A stretch of 26,951 nt of DNA from Prolixibacteraceae bacterium. Its GTDB lineage: Bacteria; Bacteroidota; Bacteroidia; Bacteroidales; Prolixibacteraceae. A model generated the notes under the pieces. It was given only the letters and a program-made list of their open reading frames with translations, was not told the DNA's origin and did no database searches. This document shows positions 1 to 7,035 of this stretch, piece by piece (position 1 is the stretch's first letter; the number at the start of each line of letters is the position of its first letter). The stretch is taken from positions 1 to 26,951 of the forward strand of contig DPRM01000059.1 in assembly GCA_003537645.1 (NCBI GenBank), given 5' to 3'. Both the position numbers and the translations under genes were made by a program.

Positions 1-37
1 TGTATCGCTTTTTTAGGACGACACAGGTAACTTGAAA

Positions 38-221
38 CTATTTTACCAATTTGGCATCTTCCATGATCAGTTCATAGAAATAACCGTATCCAAAATCCTT
101 TTTCAGGGTAATGGTTCCTTCAAACGTTACCACTTCGTCAACAGCAGCTTTGTCAAGAGTGGTAATGGTCAGGTCGAAGTTTTCGCCATCCTTCCATCCT
201 GAATATGAATCCGGTTTTTGC
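38..221 (-). pseudogene. Truncated, frameshifted copy of the lipoprotein gene at 4589-5293
   Basis: This stretch aligns with the 3' end of the intact minus-strand lipoprotein gene (4589-4776), including the stop codon at 38-40. Reading back from the stop, 51 consecutive codons (38-190) encode exactly the same residues as the intact gene, ending ELIMEDAKLVK. The 14 base differences are all synonymous. At about 191-193 the copy lacks 4 bases that the intact gene has, which breaks the frame, and similarity stops at about 221 after the shared TTTTTGC. The first roughly 170 residues, including the lipobox, are absent. What is seen is a 3' remnant; the inference is a paralogue that was under selection for some time and was then cut. 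It cannot make a lipoprotein. Confidence 0.88.
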
Positions 222-627
222 TCAAAAGATGATTTCAGAACAGTTTAAAGAACAGCTTCTGGAACGAATATTCGACTGAAGTGCCACAAACACTAACAGA
301 TTAATTCCTGAAAAAGGCAAAAGGTAACTCTCATTTTTAGTTTGTTTTCATCACATTACGTATGTTATTAAATGTGTACATTATAATTCTCTGCATCACA
401 ATTAGATACAAATATTTAAATGGGGGGGGGATAAAATATATTTTGTTATTAAGGGTTTATCCCGTAAATTAGCTGCACATAATATTCGATTTTCGAACCA
501 GTTTAAAGAGAATAAAGAAGAACGCTTGTTCAGTGAAGGATTAGGAAACTTTCGGAATTGACAATCAATTGACATTGAGATTACCCATCAACGCCTTTTA
601 TAAACATGCCACAAATATGTTCAAAAT
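222..627. other. Intergenic region with a G9 homopolymer
   Basis: No convincing gene is present. Position 222 onward is unrelated to the lipoprotein copy that ends there. A short plus-strand reading from ATG 229 to TGA 279 (MISEQFKEQLLERIFD) could be the 3' tail of a lost gene, but it is too short to call. The most visible feature is a run of nine G at 422-430 inside very AT-rich DNA, about 200 bases upstream of the next start codon. I found no clear TAnnTTTG promoter element here, so the promoter of the downstream cassette is not placed. Confidence 0.5.
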
Positions 628-1206
628 ATGATCAGAGTACTTTTTAGCTTTTTTGCAGTAATATTGTTAAACATTTATTCAGTAAATGCCCAGCAAGTCG
701 AAAGCCTTCATAGTCTCCAACTTGGCTATCCTGGCGCAAGATACTGTTACGAATATGCTCTTGGCAACCAATTCACCATAAATATGGAAGCTGGCATAAA
801 TATAGGCTGGCAAAAGAGCAACATTAATACTGGAATAGCTCCATTTGACCTCGATCAAAACAACAACCAACCGAAGGAGTATAACAAGATTAGCACAGAG
901 ATAAGCTTCCGCCCAATTATTCAGCTTGAACCCCGGATCTATTACAATGTAAAAACAAGACATAAATATGACAGTTTCATTAATAATTCGGCAAGCTTTT
1001 TCTGTATTAGTTCAGGGATAAGTTTGGACAGTTTTAGCTTTAGAAATAATACTCCGAACTTCTTTATAGTGCCCAAGTGGGGTTTTCGCAGATCGATAGG
1101 CAATCATTTTATATTCGAAGCTAAAATTGGCGGAGGTCTTGAATTCCGACGTGGTTTAACACAGTTTGAGCCAGGACTTGACCTCAAATTTGGATACGTA
1201 TTTTAA
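628..1206 (+). CDS. Small exported outer-membrane beta-barrel-like protein
   Basis: A 192-residue protein with a clear Sec signal peptide (residues 1-21, MIRVLFSFFAVILLNIYSVNA, cut after Ala). The mature part has alternating aromatic/hydrophobic and polar residues typical of beta strands, plus glycine-rich turns such as AGINIGW and AKIGGGLEF. It ends in YVF, and a terminal aromatic residue is usual for outer-membrane barrels. I do not recognise a named family; it resembles the small outer-membrane proteins common in Bacteroidota. It lies 10 bases upstream of the TonB-dependent receptor start and is probably the first gene of a three-gene operon ending at 4490. That suggests it helps the same uptake system, but its function is not known. 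Confidence 0.75.
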   Translation: MIRVLFSFFAVILLNIYSVNAQQVESLHSLQLGYPGARYCYEYALGNQFTINMEAGINIGWQKSNINTGIAPFDLDQNNNQPKEYNKISTEISFRPIIQLEPRIYYNVKTRHKYDSFINNSASFFCISSGISLDSFSFRNNTPNFFIVPKWGFRRSIGNHFIFEAKIGGGLEFRRGLTQFEPGLDLKFGYVF

Positions 1207-1216
1207 GCTTTTCCGG

Positions 1217-3595
1217 ATGATGCACATAAACAGATACTGGCAAATCAGCCATCTCAGGACACAACATTTTTTAGTCTTGTTTTTTACACTGATAGCAGGA
1301 AGTAGTTTTTCTCAAAAAATCACTGTTAACGGCTATATAAAAGATTCTTCTTCAGGCGAATCGTTGCCGTATTCAAATGTCTGGTTTGTACAATTGTCAA
1401 CAGGAGTTGCAGCCAATCAATACGGGTATTTTAGCGGGATTGTCAATAAAGGGAATGTCGAAATGGCCGTTTCTTTTTCAGGTTATAAATCGGAAATCGT
1501 AAAACTAAATCTGCAAAATGACACCACGCTGAACATTTATTTGAAACCGCCATCTATTGATGAAGTTACCGTTCGGGCAAATAAAATTACGACTCTGGGC
1601 AACGAGCTGAACCGAACCGCCATTCCAATGTCGCGCATCAAAGAGATGCCGCCGTTTCTGGGCGAATACGATATCATAAAAGCGCTGGCATTAACACCGG
1701 GAGTAAACAGCGGCACCGATGGAAGCTCAAGCCTTTTTGTTCGGGGAGGTTCATCCGATCAAAACCTTGTTTTACTCGATGGCGCGACCATTTACAGCAA
1801 TTCGCACCTGTTTGGTTTTATTTCGGTGTTTAACCCTGAAGCCGTTTCACATGCTGAATTGTTCAAGGGAAATTTCCCGGCGCGTTACGGAGGGCGGTTG
1901 TCGTCGGTATTAAATATTACCACGAAGGAGGGAAATACACAAAAAAACGAAACCAGCATGTCTGTTGGGCCCATCAGCTCGCAGATTACCAATCAGGGGC
2001 CGCTCATCAAGGGAAAAGCCACCTATCTGCTTTCGGCGAGGGCGACCTACACTTCATTGATAACTTTACCGCTTTATTTAATCCTAGGGGAGAAAGAAGG
2101 AATGTTAAGTTACCTGATGTACGATCTGAACGCGAAAGTGAATTACACCTTTAATGAAAAGGAAAGACTTTTTTTGAGTATCTATTCGGGAAATGATTAT
2201 TGGAACATAAAAGACAAAGAAAACACAAAACGAACCGGAGTTGGGTTGAATTGGGGAAATACAACGGCAAGTCTTCGCTATACCAGGCAGTTTCGCAGCC
2301 GGCTGTTTTCAGTTTCACAACTAAGCTACAATCGGTTCAACTTTAATTACAAAACAATTGATGAGTCGCTCGCAAAACCAGCCGAATATGAACCATCATC
2401 GGCCTCAACGGGTTCAAAAGTGGCTGATTTTACAGTTAAACAACGCTTTGAATTGCCCACTGGTGTGAGAAATTCAATTGTTTTTGGGTTCGATCTGGCC
2501 AATCAGGTTTTTCATCCCGATTATTACGAACTTAAAAATTTAAATCTCGGTACAAACCTTCCCGACAGCAGGAACAATCGTTACGAATTCTTTTCAGCTT
2601 CGGCCTACATCGAAGACAAGTTTCAGTTAGCCGGATGGCTTGGCCTGAATAGCGGCTTAAGATATTCCGGCCAATTTTTAAAAAATATCACTTATCATTC
2701 GCTTGAGCCGCGTATCGAAGCCGTGGCAAGAACGCCTGACGACATTAGCTTTAGCATGGCCTACAGCCACATGAGTCAGCCTGTTTTTCAACTTACCAAT
2801 ACCGGGCAAGGCCTCCCGATAGATGTTTGGGCGCCGGTAACCGAAACCCTGCGACCTTCGAAGGCTGACCAATGGTCGGCAGGCGTAAAAAAAGATTTAA
2901 AGGCATTTCCGGTTTCGGTGCAGGCCGAAGTGTATTATAAACGTTTGTCGGGATTAATCGATTACAACCAGGGAGTATCTTTTGTTACCAATGTTTCGAA
3001 AAGCTGGGAACAAAATATCGTACAAAACGGAATCGGAAAATCGGTTGGTTTTGAATTGTTGGTGAGCAAAACTACCGGAAAACTGAATGCATGGTTTGGT
3101 TATACCCTGGCACGTAATTACCGAAAATTTGAAGAAATAAATGATGGAAACTGGTATCTCGCACGATTCGACCGGACCCACGATTTTGAAACCACGATGG
3201 CTTATAAAATCAATAAAAAGTGGAAATGCTCGATGAATTTTGTTTACAACACCGGGCAACCTGCAACATTGGCAACCACCCTACATGAAGATTTGTCCGG
3301 AATTCCAATGCCGGTTTATACCAGCCGGAACAACCTTCGGATGCCTGACTACCACCGGATGGACATCTCCTTTTCAAAAGAATTTTTGACCAGAAGGAGA
3401 AAACATCCGGCAACCATTTCCTTCGGAGCTTTTAATGTATATAGCCGGATTAACCCGTTTTACATGTCTTTAGACAACTTTAAAAGCTTTGGGGGAAAGG
3501 ACGATTCAGGCCAATACATTGGTTACGAATCGAGATACAAATCAGGGACTTTGTTTGGTATCGTGCCATTTATCAATTATTCAGTAAAATTTTAG
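1217..3595 (+). CDS. TonB-dependent receptor with N-terminal carboxypeptidase-regulatory-like domain
   Basis: About 792 residues. It imports a substrate across the outer membrane using TonB energy. Order: signal peptide (1-33, ending GSSFSQ); a carboxypeptidase-regulatory-like beta-sandwich (about 34-115, VNGYIKDSSSGESLPYSNV and later FSGYKSEIVKL); the plug domain (about 120-240, with FVRGGSSDQNLVLLDG and YGGRLSSVLN); then a 22-strand-type barrel to a terminal Phe (NYSVKF). A TTG-initiated reading extends upstream to 1166, inside the previous gene. I chose ATG 1217 because it puts the signal peptide near the N-terminus and sits 10 bases after the upstream stop. A second ATG is at 1220. The DUF4249 gene starts 1 base after its stop. 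No SusD-like gene is present, so this is not a classic SusCD pair; the substrate is unknown. Confidence 0.93.
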   Translation: MMHINRYWQISHLRTQHFLVLFFTLIAGSSFSQKITVNGYIKDSSSGESLPYSNVWFVQLSTGVAANQYGYFSGIVNKGNVEMAVSFSGYKSEIVKLNLQNDTTLNIYLKPPSIDEVTVRANKITTLGNELNRTAIPMSRIKEMPPFLGEYDIIKALALTPGVNSGTDGSSSLFVRGGSSDQNLVLLDGATIYSNSHLFGFISVFNPEAVSHAELFKGNFPARYGGRLSSVLNITTKEGNTQKNETSMSVGPISSQITNQGPLIKGKATYLLSARATYTSLITLPLYLILGEKEGMLSYLMYDLNAKVNYTFNEKERLFLSIYSGNDYWNIKDKENTKRTGVGLNWGNTTASLRYTRQFRSRLFSVSQLSYNRFNFNYKTIDESLAKPAEYEPSSASTGSKVADFTVKQRFELPTGVRNSIVFGFDLANQVFHPDYYELKNLNLGTNLPDSRNNRYEFFSASAYIEDKFQLAGWLGLNSGLRYSGQFLKNITYHSLEPRIEAVARTPDDISFSMAYSHMSQPVFQLTNTGQGLPIDVWAPVTETLRPSKADQWSAGVKKDLKAFPVSVQAEVYYKRLSGLIDYNQGVSFVTNVSKSWEQNIVQNGIGKSVGFELLVSKTTGKLNAWFGYTLARNYRKFEEINDGNWYLARFDRTHDFETTMAYKINKKWKCSMNFVYNTGQPATLATTLHEDLSGIPMPVYTSRNNLRMPDYHRMDISFSKEFLTRRRKHPATISFGAFNVYSRINPFYMSLDNFKSFGGKDDSGQYIGYESRYKSGTLFGIVPFINYSVKF

Positions 3596-3596
3596 T

Positions 3597-4490
3597 ATGA
3601 TCAGAAGATATATCCATCTGTTGTTGTTGCCCTTCCTGCTCGTTTCGTGTACGAAGTATATTGAATTCTCGCCACCTTACGAAGGAGATAAAATCGTGAT
3701 TAACGGATATCTCAGTCCAAATGAGGGAGTCCGGATTAAGATAACTCATTCGATCAATCCGGTTGGAAAATATTTGAGGTCTGATTCTCTGATTGTAAAA
3801 GATGCAGTTGCCGCACTTTACGAAAATGGAGTGAAACTGATTGATTTAGAATATACCGGGAAAGGGTTTTACGGTCTTCCGGATACACCCGCTGTCGAGC
3901 TTTTGGCAGGTCATAAGTATAAGTTGATTGTTCAAACTGAACAATATGGCAAGGCGGAATCCGAAGAAATTACCCTACCTGCAAAACCCGAAATAAACAA
4001 CTTTAATTTTGAAGAAATTGGTTATGTGTATGGATCTGGTTCAGAAAATGGTCTGTTTTCCTTTTCAATTTCTAAACCCAATGAAAAAGAGGCCTGCTTT
4101 TCAATTCAGGTTGTTACAAAAGACAATAGATCGCTTTTTTTTATGCACTACCCTTTAATTCAAGGTAGAAATTATTTCGAAAGTTGTGGAACTGGTGCAG
4201 GTGGTATGAGTATTTACAGCAACGAATGTGGATTTACCAATCAGGTACACCAATATAGCGTTGAAACAAAATATTTTGAAAACTGGAATATTTCACATTA
4301 TTATAATCCTTTGATTATCAGGATCGGAACGGTAAGCCGTGATGTGTATGATTATGGCAAAAGTTACACCCAGCTTGATGGTATGGAATTCGGTTTTGCA
4401 GAACCACCCATCCAGAAATCGAATATTAAAGGAGGATATGGCTTATTGTACGGATCAAACACAATTAGTTTCCCAATAGAACTTCCGTGA
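3597..4490 (+). CDS. DUF4249-type outer-membrane lipoprotein
   Basis: A 297-residue lipoprotein. The signal peptide ends in a lipobox LLVSC with the acylated Cys at residue 18, followed by TKYIEF. The N-terminal half has the beta-sandwich pattern of DUF4249 proteins: KIVINGYLSPNEGVRIKIT, then VKDAVAALYENG and GHKYKLIVQT. Proteins of this family are almost always encoded immediately after a TonB-dependent receptor of the type seen here, and they are thought to act as its surface-exposed partner. ATG 3597 follows the receptor stop by one base, so translation is probably coupled. The family placement rests on sequence pattern and context; the ligand is unknown. Transcription of the cassette ends at the hairpin 4526-4566. 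Confidence 0.85.
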   Translation: MIRRYIHLLLLPFLLVSCTKYIEFSPPYEGDKIVINGYLSPNEGVRIKITHSINPVGKYLRSDSLIVKDAVAALYENGVKLIDLEYTGKGFYGLPDTPAVELLAGHKYKLIVQTEQYGKAESEEITLPAKPEINNFNFEEIGYVYGSGSENGLFSFSISKPNEKEACFSIQVVTKDNRSLFFMHYPLIQGRNYFESCGTGAGGMSIYSNECGFTNQVHQYSVETKYFENWNISHYYNPLIIRIGTVSRDVYDYGKSYTQLDGMEFGFAEPPIQKSNIKGGYGLLYGSNTISFPIELP

Positions 4491-4525
4491 GTAAGTTAAT
4501 TCGAGGGCTTTCATTATTGAATAAA

Positions 4526-4566
4526 AAAATCCCCTGCCGAAATGTTCAATTTCAGCAGGGGATTTT
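4526..4566. terminator. Two-sided intrinsic terminator between convergent genes
   Basis: A long inverted repeat: AAAATCCCCTGC (4526-4537) pairs with GCAGGGGATTTT (4555-4566). The stem continues inward through CGAAAT/ATTTCA with one mismatch and a 5-base loop. It has A-tracts upstream and T-tracts downstream, so it can stop transcription from both the plus-strand cassette (ends 4490) and the minus-strand lipoprotein gene (ends 4589). Confidence 0.92.
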
Positions 4567-4588
4567 CTTAATTGCCTTTTCCTGATTC

Positions 4589-5293
4589 CTATTTCACCAG
4601 TTTGGCGTCTTCCATAATCAGTTCGTAAAAATAGCCGTATCCAAAATCCTTTTTCAGGGTAATGGTTCCTTCAAAAGTAACTACTTCGTCAACTGCGGCT
4701 TTGTCAAGAGTGGTAATTGTCAGGTCGAAATTTTCGCCATCTTTGGTTCCATCCTGAATATGAATCCAGTTTTTGCCCATCACTTCATCGTTCACTTTCA
4801 CAACCTGCCCCTTCATTTTTATTTTTTTGCCCGAATATTTATCGCGATCGGCATACAACACAGCGATTGAAAGTCCGCTTTCAGCCGGAGCAACCGAAAT
4901 ACCTTCATTCATTGTAAGAGTAGGCTGCACAGGTTTCATTTCCTGCGGAGTTTCGGTTTTTGCTTCAATCGGCTCTTTACTCAGTCCCTGAACGAAATAA
5001 ACGGTTTCGAAAGTCCGGTTGAGTTCCTTGCTTTGGAAATTGTTCATCTCAAGGGCTTCTTCGTAATAGTAGGTTTCTCCAACCGCTGCTTCCTGACGGT
5101 TAACCGCAATCCAGTTTTCAGTACCGTTTTCGTTAACCTTTAAATAGGTGTATGCCGAGGTTTGAATAACTTCTTCAACTTTTACTTCGTGCATCGAAGC
5201 ATTTGCAAGGGTTTGTACTGTAGGTACTTTGTTCTTTTTCACACAACCCGTAAACACTACCAGAATAGACAGAATAACAAATAATGATCTCAT
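4589..5293 (-). CDS. Lipoprotein with two OB-like beta domains
   Basis: A 234-residue protein with signal peptide and lipobox FTGC (Cys17), so it is membrane-anchored and periplasmic or surface-exposed. Two related beta-rich segments follow. Residues about 35-105 contain YTYLKVNENGTENWIAV, and residues about 145-234 contain GQVVKVNDEVMGKNWIHIQD followed by DEVVTFEGTITLKKDFGYGY. The second has the look of an OB-fold (NWIHIQDGT plus VTFEGTI), as in small exported OB-fold proteins of Bacteria. The linker (about 106-135) is rich in Pro, Glu and Thr. No enzyme motif is visible and the function is unknown. The gene is monocistronic between a terminator (4526-4566) and a promoter candidate (5322-5352). 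A truncated second copy of its 3' end lies at 38-221. Confidence 0.85.
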   Translation of the reverse strand: MRSLFVILSILVVFTGCVKKNKVPTVQTLANASMHEVKVEEVIQTSAYTYLKVNENGTENWIAVNRQEAAVGETYYYEEALEMNNFQSKELNRTFETVYFVQGLSKEPIEAKTETPQEMKPVQPTLTMNEGISVAPAESGLSIAVLYADRDKYSGKKIKMKGQVVKVNDEVMGKNWIHIQDGTKDGENFDLTITTLDKAAVDEVVTFEGTITLKKDFGYGYFYELIMEDAKLVK

Positions 5294-5321
5294 AATTTAT
5301 AAAATTTAATATTTTCTGATT

Positions 5322-5352
5322 TTAAACTATTGTCGAAAGAGCTGAATTCAAA
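5322..5352 (-). promoter_or_regulatory. Putative Bacteroidota-type promoter of the lipoprotein gene
   Basis: On the minus strand TTTG (5352-5349) is followed after 19 bases by TAGTTTAA (5329-5322). This resembles the Bacteroidota -33 TTTG and -7 TAnnTTTG elements at about the usual spacing, with mismatches in the last bases of the -7 box. It lies about 29 bases upstream of the start codon. Confidence 0.4.
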
Positions 5353-5462
5353 AACATTAGCTTTCAAACAAATTTCAAAACAATTAGTTGTAATTTTAGT
5401 TGATTTTTCAATCACTTAGCTACAATATGATTTAAATCAATTCAAACTTTTAAAAAAACCAG

Positions 5463-6290
5463 ATGGAACCCAATCCAAAAACATCAGACACCAAAACCGG
5501 ACGCCGTCAATTTCTAAAGAAAACTGCCGCGTTTGCAAGTGGATCAGTACTTTTAAGTTTTTTCCCCGTTAATTTATTTGCTGAAATTATTAAAGCCGAC
5601 GATGCGAGGCTCGTAACCGAAACCATTACTTATGCCGGAGCCAGTGACCCGATGATAGCCTATCTTGCCCGTCCGAAAGGGAAGAAAAAACTTCCGGCAG
5701 TAATTGTAATCCACGAAAACCGCGGCCTACAGCCTCACATTAAAGATGTTGCCCGCCGAATGGCACTCGAAGGTTTTGTTGCCCTTGCACCCGATGCTTT
5801 ATCGCCACAGGGCGGAACTCCCGAGAAGCCCGAAGATGCCGGCCCAATGTTCCAGAAACTGGATTATGAAGTAACCAAGAAAGATTTCTCGGCGGCTGTC
5901 GCATATTTGAAAACCAATCCGCTTACAAGCGGCAAAGTGGGCTGCACCGGTTTTTGCTGGGGTGGAGCTATGACGAACCATGTTGCCGTAAACGCTCCTG
6001 AACTTGATGCCGCCGTTCCGTATTATGGCGGACAGCCCAAAACCGAGGATGTTCCGAAAATTAAAGCAGCCATGCTTTTGCATTACGCCGGAAACGACGA
6101 ACGAATCAACGCAGGTATTCCGGCTTATGAGGCAGCTTTGAAAGAAGCGAAAATTGAGTATCAGCTATACATGTACGAAGGTGCGGCTCACGCTTTTAAC
6201 AACGATTCGAACCCTCAACGATACAACAAGGAAGCCGCTGATCTGGCCTGGGGTCGGACTATCGCGTTTTTCAAGAAAAAGTTAAAATAG
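5463..6290 (+). CDS. Tat-exported dienelactone hydrolase family protein
   Basis: A 275-residue alpha/beta hydrolase. The N-terminus carries a twin-arginine signal (GRRQFLKK at 13-20, then a hydrophobic stretch to about 41), so the enzyme is probably folded before export to the periplasm. Dienelactone-hydrolase hallmarks are visible: Glu85 in IHENRG, the Cys nucleophile 165 in GFCWGG, Asp212 in AGNDERI and His243 in GAAHAF. Together these form the Cys-Asp-His triad of the family. Length is normal for DLH plus a leader. DLH-fold enzymes act on varied ester or lactone substrates, so no specific substrate can be given. It is transcribed alone, divergently from the lipoprotein gene. The start is the ATG right before the Tat region; no strong ribosome-binding site is seen, as is usual in this phylum. 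Confidence 0.92.
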   Translation: MEPNPKTSDTKTGRRQFLKKTAAFASGSVLLSFFPVNLFAEIIKADDARLVTETITYAGASDPMIAYLARPKGKKKLPAVIVIHENRGLQPHIKDVARRMALEGFVALAPDALSPQGGTPEKPEDAGPMFQKLDYEVTKKDFSAAVAYLKTNPLTSGKVGCTGFCWGGAMTNHVAVNAPELDAAVPYYGGQPKTEDVPKIKAAMLLHYAGNDERINAGIPAYEAALKEAKIEYQLYMYEGAAHAFNNDSNPQRYNKEAADLAWGRTIAFFKKKLK

Positions 6291-6507
6291 GATTTTCCAA
6301 AAGTGAATTTACTCTCAGGTGAGTTTAATATTCGGAAATCACTCAATATTTAGGGGATTACTTCATATTCTTGAGGGAATAAAGAGATGATTGTTTGTAA
6401 TCAAGCTTTTTGTCCTCAAGCCGGACTGGCTCTTCCCTGCCTGCGGCTGGCAGGCTTTTCCAAACCCTGCCCGCGGCAGGCGGGGATGAAAAGGAAGCAA
6501 AAATCTT

Positions 6508-6539
6508 GTCAAAACGAACCCTCGGCCGGGCGTTTTGAC
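6508..6539. repeat. Perfect 9-bp inverted repeat with GC-rich core
   Basis: GTCAAAACG at 6508-6516 is the exact reverse complement of CGTTTTGAC at 6531-6539. The interior can also pair CCC with GGG. No T-tract follows on either strand, so it is not an ordinary terminator. Confidence 0.7.
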
Positions 6540-6759
6540 GGCCCTCACACTCGCTTCGAATAAGGCAAATGCAAATTGACAGGACAATCCACCGCAATGC
6601 AATGCCTTGAACCGCCTAAGGAGAAAAAGCGTTAAAAAAACTGAAGAAGTTGGCATTAAGAAAATTTCCCTGTTTGACGACCAGAGGGAGGAGTTTGGAA
6701 ATTTTTAGCCAAACGGATTCGGTTTTTAGCTTTTTGTCCTTCAGCGGCGGCTCTTTTGG

Positions 6760-6805
6760 GTTACTTTTTCCAGCCGAAGGGAAAAAGTAACAGCCTGTCC
6801 GGCTG
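6760..6805. repeat. Two abutting hairpins (12-bp and 5-bp stems)
   Basis: GTTACTTTTTCC (6760-6771) and GGAAAAAGTAAC (6780-6791) form a perfect 12-bp stem with an 8-base loop. The final C also begins a second hairpin, CAGCC (6791-6795) with GGCTG (6801-6805). The arrangement is compact and lacks a terminal T-tract. Confidence 0.75.
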
Positions 6806-6923
6806 GGGACAAGGTAAAAGATGGTACGTTTTCTTTTTATAGTGCTCAAATCAGATATAAAAATCCCCACAACTATTTCATATGATCTTATTTAGGCATA
6901 GAAAAAGTAAATACAATTGGTAT

Positions 6924-6956
6924 AAAAAAAGGGTGTCTCAGTTTTTTGAGACACCC
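6924..6956 (-). terminator. Intrinsic terminator of the BNR-repeat gene
   Basis: GGGTGTCTCA (6931-6940) and TGAGACACCC (6947-6956) form a perfect 10-bp stem with a 6-base loop. On the minus strand the stem is followed by seven T (complement of 6924-6930). It sits 80 bases downstream of the stop codon of the minus-strand gene at 7036. The plus-strand side lacks a good T-tract. Confidence 0.93.
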
Positions 6957-7035
6957 TTAAAGGTTTAAATGATTGCTCTTTTAAATAATAATTTACAGAT
7001 TTTGCAAAATCCAAAACCTCTTCCTGAAAGGGAGA

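Larger units (their letters stand above)
6291..6923. other. Noncoding, hairpin-rich intergenic region between convergent genes
   Basis: No supported gene. Short open frames here overlap one another and lack family features. The stretch instead holds strong inverted repeats: CCTGCC/GGCAGG at 6436-6454 and again at 6466-6480; GTCAAAACG (6508-6516) with CGTTTTGAC (6531-6539); GTTACTTTTTCC (6760-6771) with GGAAAAAGTAAC (6780-6791); and CAGCC/GGCTG at 6791-6805. A 13-base direct repeat AGCTTTTTGTCCT occurs at 6404-6416 and 6728-6740. Base composition is more GC-rich than flanking intergenic DNA. From memory, similar GC-rich palindromic segments recur in other Bacteroidota genomes, so an interspersed nonautonomous repeat is the best guess; a structured RNA is the alternative. 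Confidence 0.6.

Noticed and set aside
422..430. G9 tract as a proven phase-variation switch
   Set aside because: Only one sequence is available and the promoter is not mapped. It is kept as an observation, not a regulatory feature.
1166..1216. Upstream TTG start for the TonB-dependent receptor
   Set aside because: It overlaps the previous gene and would bury the signal peptide. ATG 1217 gives a normal leader.
6358..6870. Three overlapping minus-strand short open frames (79-97 codons)
   Set aside because: They fall in a hairpin-rich repeat region and run through palindromes. Composition is not protein-like, so a repeat explains them better.
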